Shown: one piece after another, positions 1-12,029 of the stretch
Layout of the letters: each line of letters opens with the position of its first letter
Numbering within the stretch: position 1 is the first letter of the stretch
Assembly: GCA_023548195.1 (NCBI GenBank)
Contig: JAJHZJ010000268.1
Coordinates: 2,884,266-2,948,265 of the forward strand
Direction of reading: 5' to 3'
Origin: Bettongia penicillata ogilbyi
Taxonomy: Eukaryota > Chordata > Mammalia > Diprotodontia > Potoroidae
Length of the DNA stretch: 64,000 nt
Notes under the pieces: model-generated
Told to the model about the DNA's origin: nothing
Database searches by the model: none
The model's input: only the letters and a program-made list of their open reading frames with translations
Translations under genes and position numbers: made by a program

Positions 1-38
1 CACATAAATATGATGGAACAGTATTGTGCTGTTAGGAA

Positions 39-66
39 ACACACACACACACAGACATACACACGT
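39..66. repeat. Short CA-rich simple repeat
   Basis: A run of mostly CA dinucleotides with interruptions, ordinary microsatellite sequence. Confidence 0.7.
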
Positions 67-348
67 ACACAAATATCATCAGTACAGAGAAGCATGGAAA
101 AACCTTACCTGAGCTAATGCAGAGTATAGTGAGTGGAGCCAAAAAATTCTATACACAATGACTGCAACAACGGAAATGGAGAGAACAATTATCACAAGAT
201 AACTAAAGGCGAATGTTGCCAAATTACAAAGAACCCCAAAGAAGAGATATAGGAACACACCTCCCCCCATTACTTTGCAAGAGTGGAAGATACAAGGGTG
301 TGGAACATTGCATATCAGCTTCAGATATTTATGAATCAGTTTTCCTGA

Positions 349-445
349 CCTTCCTTCCTTCCTTCCTTCCTTCCTTCCTTCCTTCCTTCCTTCCTTCCTT
401 CCTTCCTTCCTTCCTTCCTTCCTTCCTTCCTTCCTTCCTTCCTTC
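349..445. repeat. (CCTT)n tetranucleotide microsatellite
   Basis: About 24 uninterrupted CCTT units form a pure pyrimidine strand, flanked on the right by a shorter CT-rich tail. The long open frames across it on both strands come from the repeat (poly-PSFL one way, poly-KEGR the other) and are not genes. Confidence 0.97.
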
Positions 446-589
446 TCTCTACCTTTCTCTCTCACTCTCTTTTTTATATTGTTACATAAGATGTTTCTTT
501 GGGAAGGGGAAGGAGAAAGGATACAGGAGAAAACACAATACAATTGCCAGCTTTTCTTGTAAGTTAGATACCGAATAACCACAAAACAA

Positions 590-690
590 TTTACATTTAT
601 ATAATGATTTAAGATTTACAAGAGAAATTCCCTCACAATTCTCCTGTGAAGTACGTATAGGAGGAGAATTTTCCTAGTCGAGGGAACAGG
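590..690 (-). repeat. Degenerate MAR1/MIR-type SINE relic
   Basis: Weak match to the 'tatataatgatttaagattt ... cctcacaattctcctgtgaag' portion that elsewhere in the window precedes the CORE-SINE core in reverse orientation. It is strongly decayed. Confidence 0.35.
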
Positions 691-699
691 ATGAGCAAA

Positions 700-1685
700 G
701 ATATGGAGGTAGAAAGGCATGGGTCAAAGTGGTAGAATTTTATATTATGGATTATAATTTAATATTTTATAAGCATCACCAATAGGCTGGACATTGCCCT
801 TGAGAAAATGCTTAATATTATTGATTCAGTGAAAAAGATCTGTAGTTGGTTGAATCACCAAGAAACATTCAGGAAAGTAGCAATTTTTGGTGATTCTGAT
901 GTAGAATGTAGCTGTTTGAAAGTAAAAGGTCAAAGACATAGCTGCTTGCATCACCCCTCTGTACATCTCTCTTAAAGTCTGATTCTCTGTGTCTCTGTCT
1001 CTGTCTCTTTTGCTCTTCTTTTATGCTCCCTTCCCCAACCCCAACTTAATTAAACTAAAACTATTCCTGGAGCATATCTTATATTTTCTGAAATATATAT
1101 CAGGAAAATGACTCACTCAGGTAATGTATTGTATTTATACATCATCATCAAAGCGATGGCTCCTAGCTGCTGTCACAATAAATATTACCACAATTTTAAG
1201 ATTGTCAGTGGTGCAAAAAAGGAGGCTCCATGCTAGAGCATCTCAACTCAAATGAACCAAGCTCAGCATTAAGAACAGTATCTCTAAGAAAAATACCACT
1301 CTAGTAGGATGGGATTGAAAGACCTGGCCTCTAATTCTGACTCTGTGTGAATTAAATGTCATTCTTCACCTCCCCCTACACACACTTCCACTCCCCTTCT
1401 TTTCCCTTCCCTTCCACAGATCACATGATCCATTGATCACATGAAATATAATACAGAAATTCTTGACTTCTAGGTTATTGCACTTTCTTATATTACAAAT
1501 GCTAGCACTGTTTTCCATATTTAATTCAAGGCACTAGAGGATGAAGCAGTTGGATGTCTTCGATTGGGTGCCTCCAAGAGAACATCCATCAACATTCTCA
1601 GAGACAAATGGGAAACAAGAAAATCCCATAGGGTAAGAACCTAGAGTTGGAATGACCAGTGTTTATTTATATTGTGATCTAAAAC
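700..1685. other. No recognised feature
   Basis: AT-rich sequence with a CT-rich patch near 970-1010. No open frame with coding character and no repeat family that I recognise. Confidence 0.5.
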
Positions 1686-1689
1686 AATG

Positions 1690-1870
1690 GAAATGATACA
1701 TGTGGAAAGCTCAGTGGATTTAGAAGCAGAGGACCTAGGTTAAGTCCCCACCTCTGCCGCTTACTGCCTATATGACCTTGGTCAAGTCTCTTGATCTCTC
1801 TTGGCTTCTGTTTCTTCATGTGTAAAACAAGGATTACCTAGGGAGTCCTTTTAGTTCTAAAACTGATTCT
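1690..1870 (+). repeat. MIR-type tRNA-derived SINE
   Basis: Has a tRNA-like head with a degenerate B box ('ggttaagtcc'), then 'gccgcttactgcctatatga' and 'ccttggtcaag', then the 'ttcttcatgtgtaaaac' core and the 'agtccttttagttct' tail. Order and orientation are those of plus-strand MIR/THER SINEs. Confidence 0.8.
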
Positions 1871-2950
1871 GACTTCTGACCTTCACTTAGGAGACTATTT
1901 CTAAATCTGATCTTCTGCATTCCAGACCTAATTTCCTCTTTGCTACAGTGCAGTCTTTAATCCTGAACTCTTGAATACCCCGTTTACTTAATGATTTGGA
2001 TTGGCCTTTTATTCTTCTTGGAAATTAACTCCCTGATATGGATACATGAACCATTTCTATTCCCACTTTTTCTAGACTCCCATTCAAATGATTATCCATT
2101 CCTTCTGACACTGAATTTCTCCCTCTCCAGAGAATCCTAGGTACTTGACCTCAAGTTAGCCACTGAACTACTATGGTTGCTAATTTCCTGAGGTATAAAA
2201 GAAAGTCATATTTTTGTCCTACTTACCTTTCAAGGTGGTTGCCAGATTGTTAGGAGCTAGATCATAATGGCATATCTTTCCTTGGGTTGGGCACAAAGAC
2301 AGAGGTATGAGATATATGGATGAGGCCAAAGTCATTTATTGAGTTTTCATATCAATCTCTCATTTTGGAATTACCTGAAGTTTTAAAGCAACTGGTTTTA
2401 AGGGTTTAAATATACTTTAAAAATTGAACTACATAACACATTCCTTTTAAAATTACAGATCCAAAATGTTTTGTGTTTCCTAAATCAGATTGAAATGAAA
2501 AGGTATTTAATACCTGTTCTAAATAACTTGAATGCACTTCAAATAGACATTGAGCTGGCTTAGTTATTTTTGACAGGCAAATTGCTAACCCAAGGCAGGC
2601 TTTTTGCATTGACAAAAACAAAGAATCTCTTAAAGACTTTATGTTGTCATGTGGCATTATGTTTACTCCACATAATCCTAAATCTTGGAAATGAAGAAGG
2701 CCTTAAAGCTTTATCCCTCTATGTCAAACAGAAAGGGAAACCTTTTTAGTGCAAACCAATTCCCATTTGGGGTAGCTTCAGACAATTCATAGACAAAGAT
2801 CTGAGAGGGTTTTGAATTTTATGTCTGAAAAATAAGCATGCATGTCTCAGTGACTACTTTTTCATGGGTAAATTTCATCAGTGATTCTTTTTAGGGCACT
2901 CTGAGAAGACAGAGGCACCTATTACTGTACCTAATTGATTTTGCTTCTTA
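1871..2950. other. No recognised feature
   Basis: Unclassified AT-rich sequence. The small open frame at 2406-2657 (minus) has no recognisable domain. Confidence 0.5.
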
Positions 2951-2954
2951 AAAG

Positions 2955-3150
2955 GATGTCATGGTAAGCACAACAGATTTGAAGTCCAAGGATGTGGGTT
3001 TGAATCCTACCTTGGCTTCTTATCAACTGTGTCACAATAAACAGATTACTTTCTCTCTCTAGATCTCAGTTTCACCTTTTATAAAATTAAGGAGGTGAAT
3101 TAGATGGCCTCCAAGGTCCCTTTCATGATTTAATGTTCATGATCCTATGA
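2955..3150 (+). repeat. MIR-type tRNA-derived SINE
   Basis: Shows the B-box-like 'gggtttgaatcc', then 'tcaactgtgtcac', 'tctcagtttcac' and the tail 'ggcctccaaggtccctttca'. Same family type as the copy near 1.7 kb. Confidence 0.8.
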
Positions 3151-3589
3151 CTATATGGAATAGAAAAAGATAGATGATTGAAAACTTCTTCCATTCTTAT
3201 GAGTACTTTAAATAATATAAAGTATCCTTTGTGTTTTCTTGTCTAGGGGATCTAAGAAAGGAGAATTCTTCACTTGCTTCAGTATAAAAAGAAATATTAC
3301 AAGATTTGATCTAAGTAGCTGCAATTTAATCCTGCACAACTTTATGCTTGCAATGAAGGACAGTGGGAGTTAGGAGAATCTAAATTTTATGCAGGCTACT
3401 TGTCAGTCACATATATATTTTAATACTTTGAAGGATCCATGATTCCCCAATGTCAGTGAGCCTTTGGTCAGTACCAGTATTATCGCATCCACCCTTTTCA
3501 AGCTGTGTAGTTCTTGGTCATGCCTTTCCATAATTCCTGAGAAGTTCCCCAACATTCTGAAAACTTCCCTTGTGGTCTTTCAGTCTTTT

Positions 3590-4265
3590 AAATTTAATTT
3601 TTAATATAATAAATACAAAAAAGAAACATTTCTATATTAAAAATAGAAGAGAAAAATGGACTATTTGCAAAATCACAAATCTACATTATATATAACCTAT
3701 TTTTAAAATACATGATACATTAAACATGGTACTTTCACAATTATCTTTGTTTCCCTCTGATTTTTTTTTTCTGTTTCTAGCAGTTCATTTTAAGATGCTT
3801 CAGAGGTCTTTTATTTCTTTTCTACTTAATTTATTGGCTACACTTGTACTGGTTCCTCTCTTCCTCCCAAAATTCCCTTCTTTAAAAAGAAAAAGAAAAA
3901 CACCACCATAGTTAGAACAAATAAGCACAGTCAAGTGAAATAAATCCACATATTAGCTGTATTTGGAAATGTATATCTTATTCTGCACCTGGGGCCCATT
4001 ATCATTATTTTAGGAAATAGATAGTACGGTTCATCATTGTGCTTTGGAGTTCTCGTTCTTCACTGCACTGAATTTTTAAATAATTTTTTAGTTCATTTCA
4101 AGTTATTTTTCTTTGCAATGTTGTTGGTAGTGTTTAAAATTGTTCTCCTGATTTGACTTATTTTACCTGGTATCAGTTCATACAAGTCTTTCCAGGTTTC
4201 TCTGAAACCATACAATTTTCGCCATTTATTAAAGCAAAAAATGTTGAATTACATTCATCAGCCAT
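3590..4265 (-). mobile_element. Old L1 3'-end fragment
   Basis: Reads antisense to the end of L1 ORF2 and its 3' UTR. 'cagttcatacaagtctttcc' and 'aattacattcatcagcca' correspond to stretches of the intact L1 near 37.2-37.3 kb, with many substitutions. It probably belongs to the old L1 that resumes at 4975, with the part of ORF2 between them deleted. Confidence 0.7.
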
Positions 4266-4682
4266 CCTGAGGTGTGTACTGGAGCCAAATTAAATCAACT
4301 AGTGAGAGCCCACATTGAATTTTTCAATATGAATTTCAAATGTTTACACTTTGGAGGTCATCAAATGCTACAAATCAAGGCCTGATCTATCACTTTGCTA
4401 GTTGTCCAGACATAAGAAAGTCATGGAAAAAATGTTAATAGCGCTGATTACACTTAAAACTGTGTCATATATACATGCATTATTGTTATAGCGTTCCCAG
4501 AAATCCAGTTGTTAAATGTTTATAAGCATACCTTTGGCCAAGTTTCATTTTTTATTTGTTTTTTCCTCCCTCTATAAAGCGACCCTTTGGTAGTGTAATT
4601 CCTATGGTACTGAATAAACAACATGATTTTCATGAACAATTAATAGAGTTATATTAATTTATATTGATCTCTTTCTGTAGAA
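4266..4682. other. Unrecognised sequence between L1 pieces
   Basis: About 415 bases between two L1 fragments and a SINE. It contains an AATAAA at 4612-4617, but no LTR or gene can be defined. Confidence 0.4.
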
Positions 4683-4970
4683 GGGACAGTTCAATAGATA
4701 GAGCCCTGGGCCCAGAGTAAAGAAGAACTGTGTTCAAATCTGACCTTAGACACTTAACTAGTTGTGCGACCTTGGACAAGTAGCTTAACCTCTCTTTACC
4801 TAGGAAGCAACTACATGGCCCAATGGATAGAATGCCAGGCCTTAATCCAATGGAGAAGGAAATGGCAAACTATTCCAATGTCTTTGCCAAGAAAATTCCA
4901 TAGACAGTATGGTCCACAGGGTCATGAAGAGTTGAACATGACTAAATGACTGAACAAAAAACAGATTTTC
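4683..4970 (+). repeat. tRNA-headed SINE with RTE-like 3' end
   Basis: The tRNA-like part (A box near 'caatagatagagccc', B box 'gtgttcaaatctgacc') is followed by a second, partial head, then 'gagaaggaaatggcaaac' and 'ggtcatgaagagttgaacat', the Bov-B/RTE-type 3' end, and an A/AAC-rich tail. The 3' end implies mobilisation by an RTE LINE. Confidence 0.8.
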
Positions 4971-4974
4971 TAGA

Positions 4975-7150
4975 CTAGTGTTCTGTACTTGTATGCCAAT
5001 AGTTCTGGATGTCTTAACAGGTGTAGTCGTAAATTTCTCTGTATATTTCAAGTCATTTGGATGAGAATTTCTCCTTTTATCTTTTCTAGATGGATTTTGT
5101 TGGTAGTATATAGAAATGATGATGATTTAAAGTATGCTGCTATTTGGCCAGGTATTAATTATTTAAATCAATTTTAATGGGTTTTCTAGGGTTCTCCACG
5201 TAGAACATCCAATCATCTGCAAAATGCCAAAATTTTATTTCCCTTTTAACTTTTCTTATCTCCTCAATTTCTTTTTTTTATCTTACAGGTATAATTACAA
5301 TTTCAGCATCATGTTAATGCTTTACCCATAGACTTTACCCATAATAGAAAGACTTTTAGTTTATACTGATCAGAAATAATCCTGGCAATTGATTTGATTA
5401 TATTTGATAATAATTTCTTTTACTTCTTCTTCCCTCTCCCTCCTTCACAGGTGAAGAAGAAATAAAGGAAATACTTTTTAAAACCATTTTCTTATTTATG
5501 TCAATAAAATTGTCCATTTAAATTAATTAGAATACTTATAATAAATGCCTATATCTATATCAAAAGAAGAGATGCAGAGAAATTAAATAGCCCAGTCTCA
5601 GAAAAAAATAATTGAAGAAACTATAGATGAATTTCCAACATGGGGGGAGGAGTAAAGGACTAACTAGATCTATAAGTGAATTCTGTAAAAAATTTAATTT
5701 TCCCCCTTTTTTTTTGATAATGGCAATTTGCTTTCTATTCTCCTACTTTAAATAGAATCTACTTATGACTAATCTTCTCCTTTTTCCCAAAACTTGAGCT
5801 CCCACTTCTTTTTTTTAAAATCAATTCAGTGTTTTTTCTTTCCATTTAATTAATCTTTTTATTTTCAGAATTTTTATTTTAAAGCTCATATTGTGTTTTT
5901 TAATTTGTCAATTTTCTAGACTTCTCTAATCACATACTTTGTTCATTAATCAATTATTTATATTTTTTTGTTGATAAAGTGTTTAGAGACACAAAATTTC
6001 CTCTTTGGACTTCTTTGGCTGAGCCTCAAAGTTTTGTTATGTTGTCTCATGATTATAATTTTCTTTGATGAAATGTTCCATTGTGTCTGTGAGTTTTTCT
6101 TTGACCCATGAATTTTTCAGGATTAAATAATTTCATCTCCAATTAACTTTTAATTCTTTTCTCAAAGGTATTAATATATTGAGTATTTTTTTTTTACTGA
6201 GTTTTGTTTGGTAATGATGTGTTTGATATTTCTGATTTTGTGCATTTTATGAGGTTCTATATCCTAAAACATGGTAAATTTTTGTAAAATGCCAATACAT
6301 CTGAGAAAAATAAATACTTTTTCTTATAATATTCAAAATTCCATTATGATTCTTGACTACTTTGTTGATTATCTTTTCATTAGATTTGTCTAGATGTTAA
6401 AGGGGTATTCTCAACCATTAAAAAGAAATTTCCAACTATTAAAGTCTTTTTCATTACCTAAATTAAGTATTTATCTCTTTATTTAGATGCTACATCTTTT
6501 TTCCATATTTACGTGAAGAACTGGTATTCATTTATTGTCTAAGTTTACTTTAATCAAAATATAGTTCATCTCTTTATTTCTTTTGTCTATTTTTATTCCT
6601 ATATTATCTAAGCTCCTAATTACTACTTGATTTTCTGAGATCATCTGAAGCATATTATGCTGGAGCCCCTATTTTAACCCTAAATCTTTCTCTTTTAAAT
6701 ATTGTAAATGACATTTTGTTAGATTGCTCTTTCTGTACATTCTGTTGTAGTTCTCTGTTTTATATGAGTTCACTTCTATTTCCATTCACATTTATTATTT
6801 GTAATTTGTATTTTTCTCCATTCTATTTTTCCACATTTTCCCTCTGTCCCCCTCTTATATAATAAGTCTAACTGAATTAGGGCTTTCAAAACTAGCGATC
6901 TGTATTTTGTTCAATACTCTTCCATTCCACTATTGCTCTTCCCCCTCACAAATTTCCTGACTATAGGTTTTTACACTTTCTTTCATTTTGTTCTTATCTC
7001 TATGCGTCATGCTCAGAAGATGAAGTTTCTTTTTCTTTTTGACTAATTGCTCTGTGAGTCTCCTCACTCTATAATCTCCCTCTCCCCTCTCTTCATGTTG
7101 TCTCCTAATCATTTGCTGATTTTCTATACTAGACGTACATTTATGTAAGT
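4975..7150 (-). pseudogene. L1 ORF2 relic
   Basis: Antisense stretches such as 'catccaatcatctgcaaaat' (region before the FADD motif) and 'catgaatttttcaggattaa' align with corresponding positions of the intact ORF2. Many stops and indels leave no usable frame. It encoded the endonuclease/reverse transcriptase of an older L1 subfamily. Confidence 0.7.
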
Positions 7151-7200
7151 GCATATTCAATCCTTTGTCCTCTTCATATGAAAATGAGGTATACATCTGT

Positions 7201-7203
7201 ATC

Positions 7204-7261
<58 letters not shown>

Positions 7262-7335
7262 ATCTACCTATCTATCTACCTACCTATCTATATCTATCTG
7301 TCTGTCTATCTCTCTCTCTCTCTATCATCTATCTA
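7201..7335. repeat. (TCTA)n-type tetranucleotide array
   Basis: A pure TCTA run to about 7260 is followed by imperfect TCTA/CCTA/TCTG variants and a TC run. Overlapping open frames rich in Ser-Ile-Tyr-Leu are repeat artefacts. Confidence 0.95.
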
Positions 7336-7559
7336 CCTACCTGTCTTTATGTTTGTAAATATGGCCGCTTTCCTGACTCCTTCTATTTTTGTTTATTCAT
7401 CTCTTTATACAGCTATGTGAGATGAATTCTACCCACGTTCTCCCTCTTCCTCCCCTACTATATTCATTTATTATTCTTTTTTCATTTTTCTTTTAAAGGA
7501 ATCAAAATTAAAAAAAAAAAAAACAATTTCCAAGTATTTCGTTTTATTTGTTTCCACTA

Positions 7560-8960
7560 TGACCCTGGAAGACACTTGGGTTTTCAGTAGATCCTTGTTC
7601 TCTTTTCTTAATTGAATGTAAAAAATTTTATCAAAATATATTTCTTTCCAGTTGCTCATTTGGAATTGCTTTTCTACATTTCTCTTGATTCTTGTGTTTG
7701 CTTTTCAAAATATCAATGCAGCTCTGGTTTCTTTATCAAGAAAACTCAGAAATTCTCTATTTCATTAAAAATCTATTCCATACTTTCCCAACTTATTCCA
7801 TTACATTGCATTCAGTTTTCCTGGCTAAATTATTCTTGTTTGCAATAATTTATATTTTGCCTTTGGGAATATCATATTACAAGTTTTCCTCTGACAAAGA
7901 GCAATACTAGATATGTGATACTGACTATAGCTCCCTGGTATGTGAATTCTTTCTTCATGGCTGCTTAATCTATTTTTTCTTTCACCTAGAAGTTTTCAAA
8001 TTTTAACCATAATATTCTTTGAAGTTTTCACTTTGGATTTTTTGTGGGAAACGACTGGTAGAATCTTTATTTTTCATTTTTTTCCTCTAGTTCTAATAGG
8101 TCTAGACAGTTTTCATTTGTTATTTCTCAAAATACATTATTTAAGCTTATTTCGTGATCAAGGTAATCCTTCTATCCTTACATTATCTCTCCTTAACCTC
8201 TTTGCCAGGTTAGTCATTTTTGATATGGCATAACTTAAATTATGTGGCATTTTTTCCCAATTTTGTGAGTTTGTTCTAGTAGCTTCTTTGGCCTTAGGTC
8301 TTAGTTTCATTTTCAAGGATTTTCCCACTTGAGTAGAATTTTGCAACTCCTTATTCCTTTACCACTTTTTTCTTTTAGAATTCTCATTTAATTTATGTGA
8401 TTTTTTTTAAACACTTGCTTATTTTTTTTTCAAGATTCTAGTAGTTGTTTTTGTTCAGTAATTTCAGTCACATCTAACTCTTTTTAGCACCATTTGGGGT
8501 TTTCTTGGCAAAGATACTGGAGTGGTTTTTCACTTCCAAACCAAAGATATTGGAATGGTTTTTCACTTCCTTCTCCAGCTCATTTTACAGATGAGGAAAC
8601 TGAAGCAAACAAGGTTAAGTGGTTTGCCCAGGGTCACGTGGCTAGTTAGTGTCTGAGATCAGATTTGAACTCAGGAAGATGAATCTTCCAGATTTCAGGC
8701 TGGATACTCCATCTACCATGTCACCCGTATCCTAGAAGAGCTTTTGTCAAATCTCTAATTTTCTCTGAGTCATTTTTATGTAGATGATATTGAGCTATTC
8801 TCTTTTGAGTTGTGTCTTGAGCATGATATTTTATATTTCTTTTGCTTATTTATTTTTCTCATTCTACTTTCTGAATTGGATTTTTATTGTCTTCTCATTT
8901 TGCCTTTTCCCACAGTTTCAGACAGTGGTCAGAGTCTGATCAATTCTGTCCTCAATTTTA
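7560..8960 (-). pseudogene. L1 ORF1 relic, interrupted by a SINE
   Basis: On the minus strand a peptide ending in RRDNVRIEGLP is readable near 8158-8230. It matches the region just after the ORF1 coiled coil in the intact copies of this window (RRDNLKIMGLP and RRENLRIIGLP). Downstream sequence toward 7560 matches the ORF1 C-terminal domain. The SINE at 8443-8735 sits in the coiled-coil part. The protein would have been an RNA-binding chaperone; it is no longer encodable. Confidence 0.65.
8443..8735 (-). repeat. MAR1/RTE-type SINE with an internal duplication
   Basis: In reverse orientation: 'ttttgttcagtaatttcagtc', 'ggggttttcttggcaaagat', 'cattttacagatgaggaaac' and 'cccagggtcacgtggctag'. The segment around 'gtttttcacttcc' is present twice in tandem (about 8508-8570), an internal duplication private to this copy. 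Inserted into the old L1 ORF1. Confidence 0.85.
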
Positions 8961-9039
8961 TTGGTTCTTTCCATTAGGTTGTACTCTGTGTTTGTAGCCA
9001 AGTCACTGGTAGGTTTAGTACCTAGGAATAGTTGTACCT

Positions 9040-9720
9040 TTGGTTGTCCCTTGTCAGGGTGCTAGATAGATGGTCTCTATCTTCACTGCTCTGTACCATT
9101 CCCCAAGGTTTCCTTGATCAGAGTATTAGTCTCTAAATCCTCTGAGGTTTTCTTGATCAGGGTATGGGGTGGTTTCTGTCCCCAGATTCTTCCTTGATCA
9201 GAGTTTTGAGTAGTCTTTTGTCCCCCTTATGGTTTACTTGATCCTTGATGCACTAGGTATCCGTCTCTCTGTGCCACCCTGCCCCACACCATTACCTGTT
9301 CAGAGTAATCCATTGCTTTCTTTCCTCCCCCCTCACCAGGGCATCTCTTGACACTGAGTAGTCTCTGCTTCCCTTGCAATTGTCTTGATTAGCACTCAGT
9401 ACAGTCTCTGTACTCCCACAGGTTTTCTCTATCAGAGCGCTAATCAATATTCTACTTTTTATGCTTCCTCCCCACAACTTTATGTTTTTCTTAGCAGTGT
9501 GCTGGGTGGTCTTCTAGCTTCATTTTTGGGTTGATTGGAACACCTGTCTTCCCTCAGACAGGGCACTGTGGCTTTCATTTCCCTCTTCTTGAGTTTTCTC
9601 AGATCAGGAGCCAGACTCTTCTCTGTACTCCCTGGGCTTCCTCAGTTAGGACACAAGCTTGGGCTTAGAGTCTGCTTACCTTTACTCATACTGGCTTCAC
9701 TGGTAGGATTCCTCTTTTAG
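9040..9720 (-). promoter_or_regulatory. Degenerate tandem monomers, L1 5' UTR
   Basis: About a dozen imperfect units of roughly 40-60 bases recur, each with a version of 'tttccttgatcagagtatta' followed by a 'gtagtctctgtcc' block and a C-rich end. They lie exactly where the 5' UTR of the minus-strand L1 should be, upstream of its ORF1 relic. Known rodent L1 promoters are monomer arrays, so I infer a former promoter. Confidence 0.55.
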
Positions 9721-9890
9721 TGTTCACATCTTTGGAGTATGTTTTTATACAGTCTTTGGTGGGAAAAAGTGGCTTACTTAAGTTTCTCTTTGGATTGTTT
9801 GCTTATTCAATGCAGAGTACTTTTGAGATCACTGCCGGAGTAAAAGTAAAAGACCTGTACTCTCAGGTGACTAACATGCTACCATATTAA

Positions 9891-10465
9891 CTATACATCT
9901 ATCTTTTAATCTTTTCCACAAACAAGCAAACATTCATCCTATTTTTTATTCTTCTTTCTCATTACATATAACTAATATTCCTCATTTGCTAGTCATGAAT
10001 TTTTAGATGATTTTATCTTTTTCTTCACTTCTGGCTCCTGATGTTAACATTCCACCACCTGTTTGCACTCACCACATATCCCATCATGGACCTTTGGGTC
10101 ACAAGAGTTAATTTTCCCCTTAGTACTTACTTACAGAAAAATTGTAACTCACTGTATAGCTATGTGCTGTGCTCTAGCTTGTGAAAATTGTTATTGGAGA
10201 CCAATAATGCTTCAAGATGTAGATGTATGTTGTTATAATGGTGGAATGGCAGACAACAGAGCTGACATTTTGCACTGGGGTACTCTTCCTCATGACTGTT
10301 CTAATCACATCACAGAGGGATCCTCCTGTTAGTGCACATATTATTCCACATTATCTCCTGTTTCTTTGCTTTGTAAATGAGCTTTTATGGGTATGTGTAG
10401 CTAGCACTGATAACCATAGTGCAGGAAGGGTCCATATAATCTGAATTACTCATTTCGTAGCTTCC
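9891..10465. other. No recognised feature
   Basis: Contains a small open frame (10063-10332, plus, 89 codons) rich in Cys but with no recognisable domain, splice context or repetition. I see no evidence that it is a gene. Confidence 0.5.
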
Positions 10466-10469
10466 TAGT

Positions 10470-10650
10470 CAATGGGAATCTTTAGTTTATAATCAGAGTA
10501 TATAGGTTTATTCTCTACCTCTGACACTTGCTGGTTGTATGTGTGTACAAGTTGCTTCTCTGTCAGTATCACTTTCCTCCTATACAAAATGAAGAGACTA
10601 GAGAAGATAACTTTTTATGGTTCCTTGCAAGTCTTATTCTTCTGTTACTA
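10470..10650 (+). repeat. Degenerate MIR-type SINE
   Basis: Recognisable order: 'tctacctctgacacttgctg', 'gtacaagttgcttctctgtc', 'caaaatgaagagactagaga' and 'ggttccttgcaagtctt'. Heavily mutated. Confidence 0.55.
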
Positions 10651-11094
10651 TGATTTTATGAAGATAGAAATGAACATTGTACTAGAAGTCAATGAGTTCC
10701 TCATGAAAGGAAGTACATACACAGAAACTGAAGTGGAGATGTTTTAGGAGAAACTAATTCTTCCAATAGGAAGGTAGTGATCTCATGAGGTCCCTTACAA
10801 ATCTGGAAATTTTGTATCCCAATGTCATATAATGGCCAACTCAAAACAAGAATCCAGAACTCCTGATTCAACTACATGACTTCTTATTTTACTTCCAGCT
10901 CTAACAGTCTTTAAATCATGAGCCAGAGAGTGCTCTTTCTGTTCTTCTGATGTGGCTTTGTGTGTGGAAGCATGTAGTCTTATTCAGGGCTTACTGACCC
11001 TGGGACAAACTGGGAGCAACCCATTAGAATGACTAGCACATAGTATATACTTTCAAAATGCTTTTTGATTGATGAATATAGGGTAATGTGAATA

Positions 11095-11225
11095 GATAAC
11101 TGGACTTAGAATGAGGAAAATCTGGGTTCAACTTTTTCTTCTGACTCAAGCTAACTTTTTTGATCTTGGGTAAATCCCTTAACCTCTTAGAGTTCGAAGG
11201 CAGCTCTCTAAGACGATAAGGTTCA
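11095..11225 (+). repeat. MIR-type SINE, 5' part
   Basis: B-box-like 'tctgggttcaac' and 'gatcttgggtaaatccctta' are visible. The 3' part is lost or rearranged into the following weak repeat. Confidence 0.6.
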
Positions 11226-11229
11226 CAAG

Positions 11230-11510
11230 TGCTGTTTCTCTGCAATGATAGAGGGAATATTTTCACCAGGAGTCCCTTAGACTCATGAAATTTCAGGTTC
11301 AGATTCCACTTCCTCCCAAGACATACATATGGAAAGAACCCTACAAAGAACCCATTGGTATTATTACTGCTGTTTTCTACCTGGGGGAAATGAGACTTTA
11401 AGATCAATTGTCCATACCCATGCAGCTTACTTGCCCGAATCTGCCACGAAGTTAGCAAGGTTTGAACAAAGGCTTTACTAATACCAGGTCTAGATCTTTT
11501 TATAAAACCA
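11230..11510 (-). repeat. Weak MIR/CORE-SINE-like relic
   Basis: Has 'cactcatgaaatttcaggtt'-like sequence, shared with other relics near 12.95 and 54.46 kb, and a weak antisense SINE body. Low certainty. Confidence 0.3.
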
Positions 11511-12029
11511 TCCTAGTATGGATTGTCATCTTTCTGGAAGTCAGGGTCTTATGAGGGGTCTCCTGGGTATTGCTGGAATGTCAAAAGCTCATAAAATAGT
11601 CATTCCAATTAAAAGCAGTATGAACTCCAATCCAGCCTATGGAAGTATGAAATGGCCCACACAGCTGGACAGCACAAAAGAAACTATTAATAGTTTTAAT
11701 TAGTCAATCCCAGAAATGTAGTTTGTGATTTCTAAGAAGCATGGGGCCAGGGGACAAAATAGTGAAGAAGAGCTCAGACCTGAAGGGCTCACCATCTGAT
11801 TTGCCATGGTAACACCCAAGGAATTAAAATAACTCACAAAGTTAATATAGAAAGACCGAGAATCACTGTTCTTATAGCTCATTAAAAAATGCAAATGACT
11901 TAGGTTAGAATTAACAAGAAATTATTTAATCAAAATTCTCCTAGTTTTTCTCTAGCTATTATGCCCCTTTTCCTCCCTTTTCTTCTCTTCCATTTTATTT
12001 CTTCCTTACAGAGAAATAAAATAGACTAA
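11511..12029. other. No recognised feature
   Basis: No coding or repeat assignment can be supported. Confidence 0.45.

Larger units (their letters stand above)
4975..9890 (-). mobile_element. Old, near-full-length L1 (internally deleted, nested)
   Basis: In antisense, this stretch follows the intact L1 of this window from the middle of ORF2 to the 5' end. An ORF2 relic lies at about 4975-7150, the inter-ORF zone at about 7150-7560, and the ORF1 relic at about 7560-8960, interrupted by a SINE at 8443-8735. A repeat-built 5' UTR follows at about 9040-9720. Divergence is high and all frames are broken. The last third of ORF2 is missing before 4975, and a 3' fragment lies at 3590-4265. A (TCTA)n array has expanded inside it. 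Confidence 0.75.

Noticed and set aside
79..582. Open frames of 121-167 codons across the first CCTT array
   Set aside because: They consist mostly of translated tetranucleotide repeat and exist on both strands; no domain outside the repeat.
4683..4760. tRNA-like A and B boxes as true tRNA genes
   Set aside because: The boxes sit in SINE heads; no cloverleaf with paired acceptor stem can be folded, and the bodies continue into SINE cores. The same applies to the other SINE heads.
7165..7425. Ser/Ile/Tyr/Leu-rich frames that could look like membrane proteins
   Set aside because: Direct translation of the TCTA array inside an old L1.
10063..10332. Cys-rich 89-codon frame as a secreted peptide
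   Set aside because: No signal peptide, no ordered Cys spacing and no supporting splice or promoter context.
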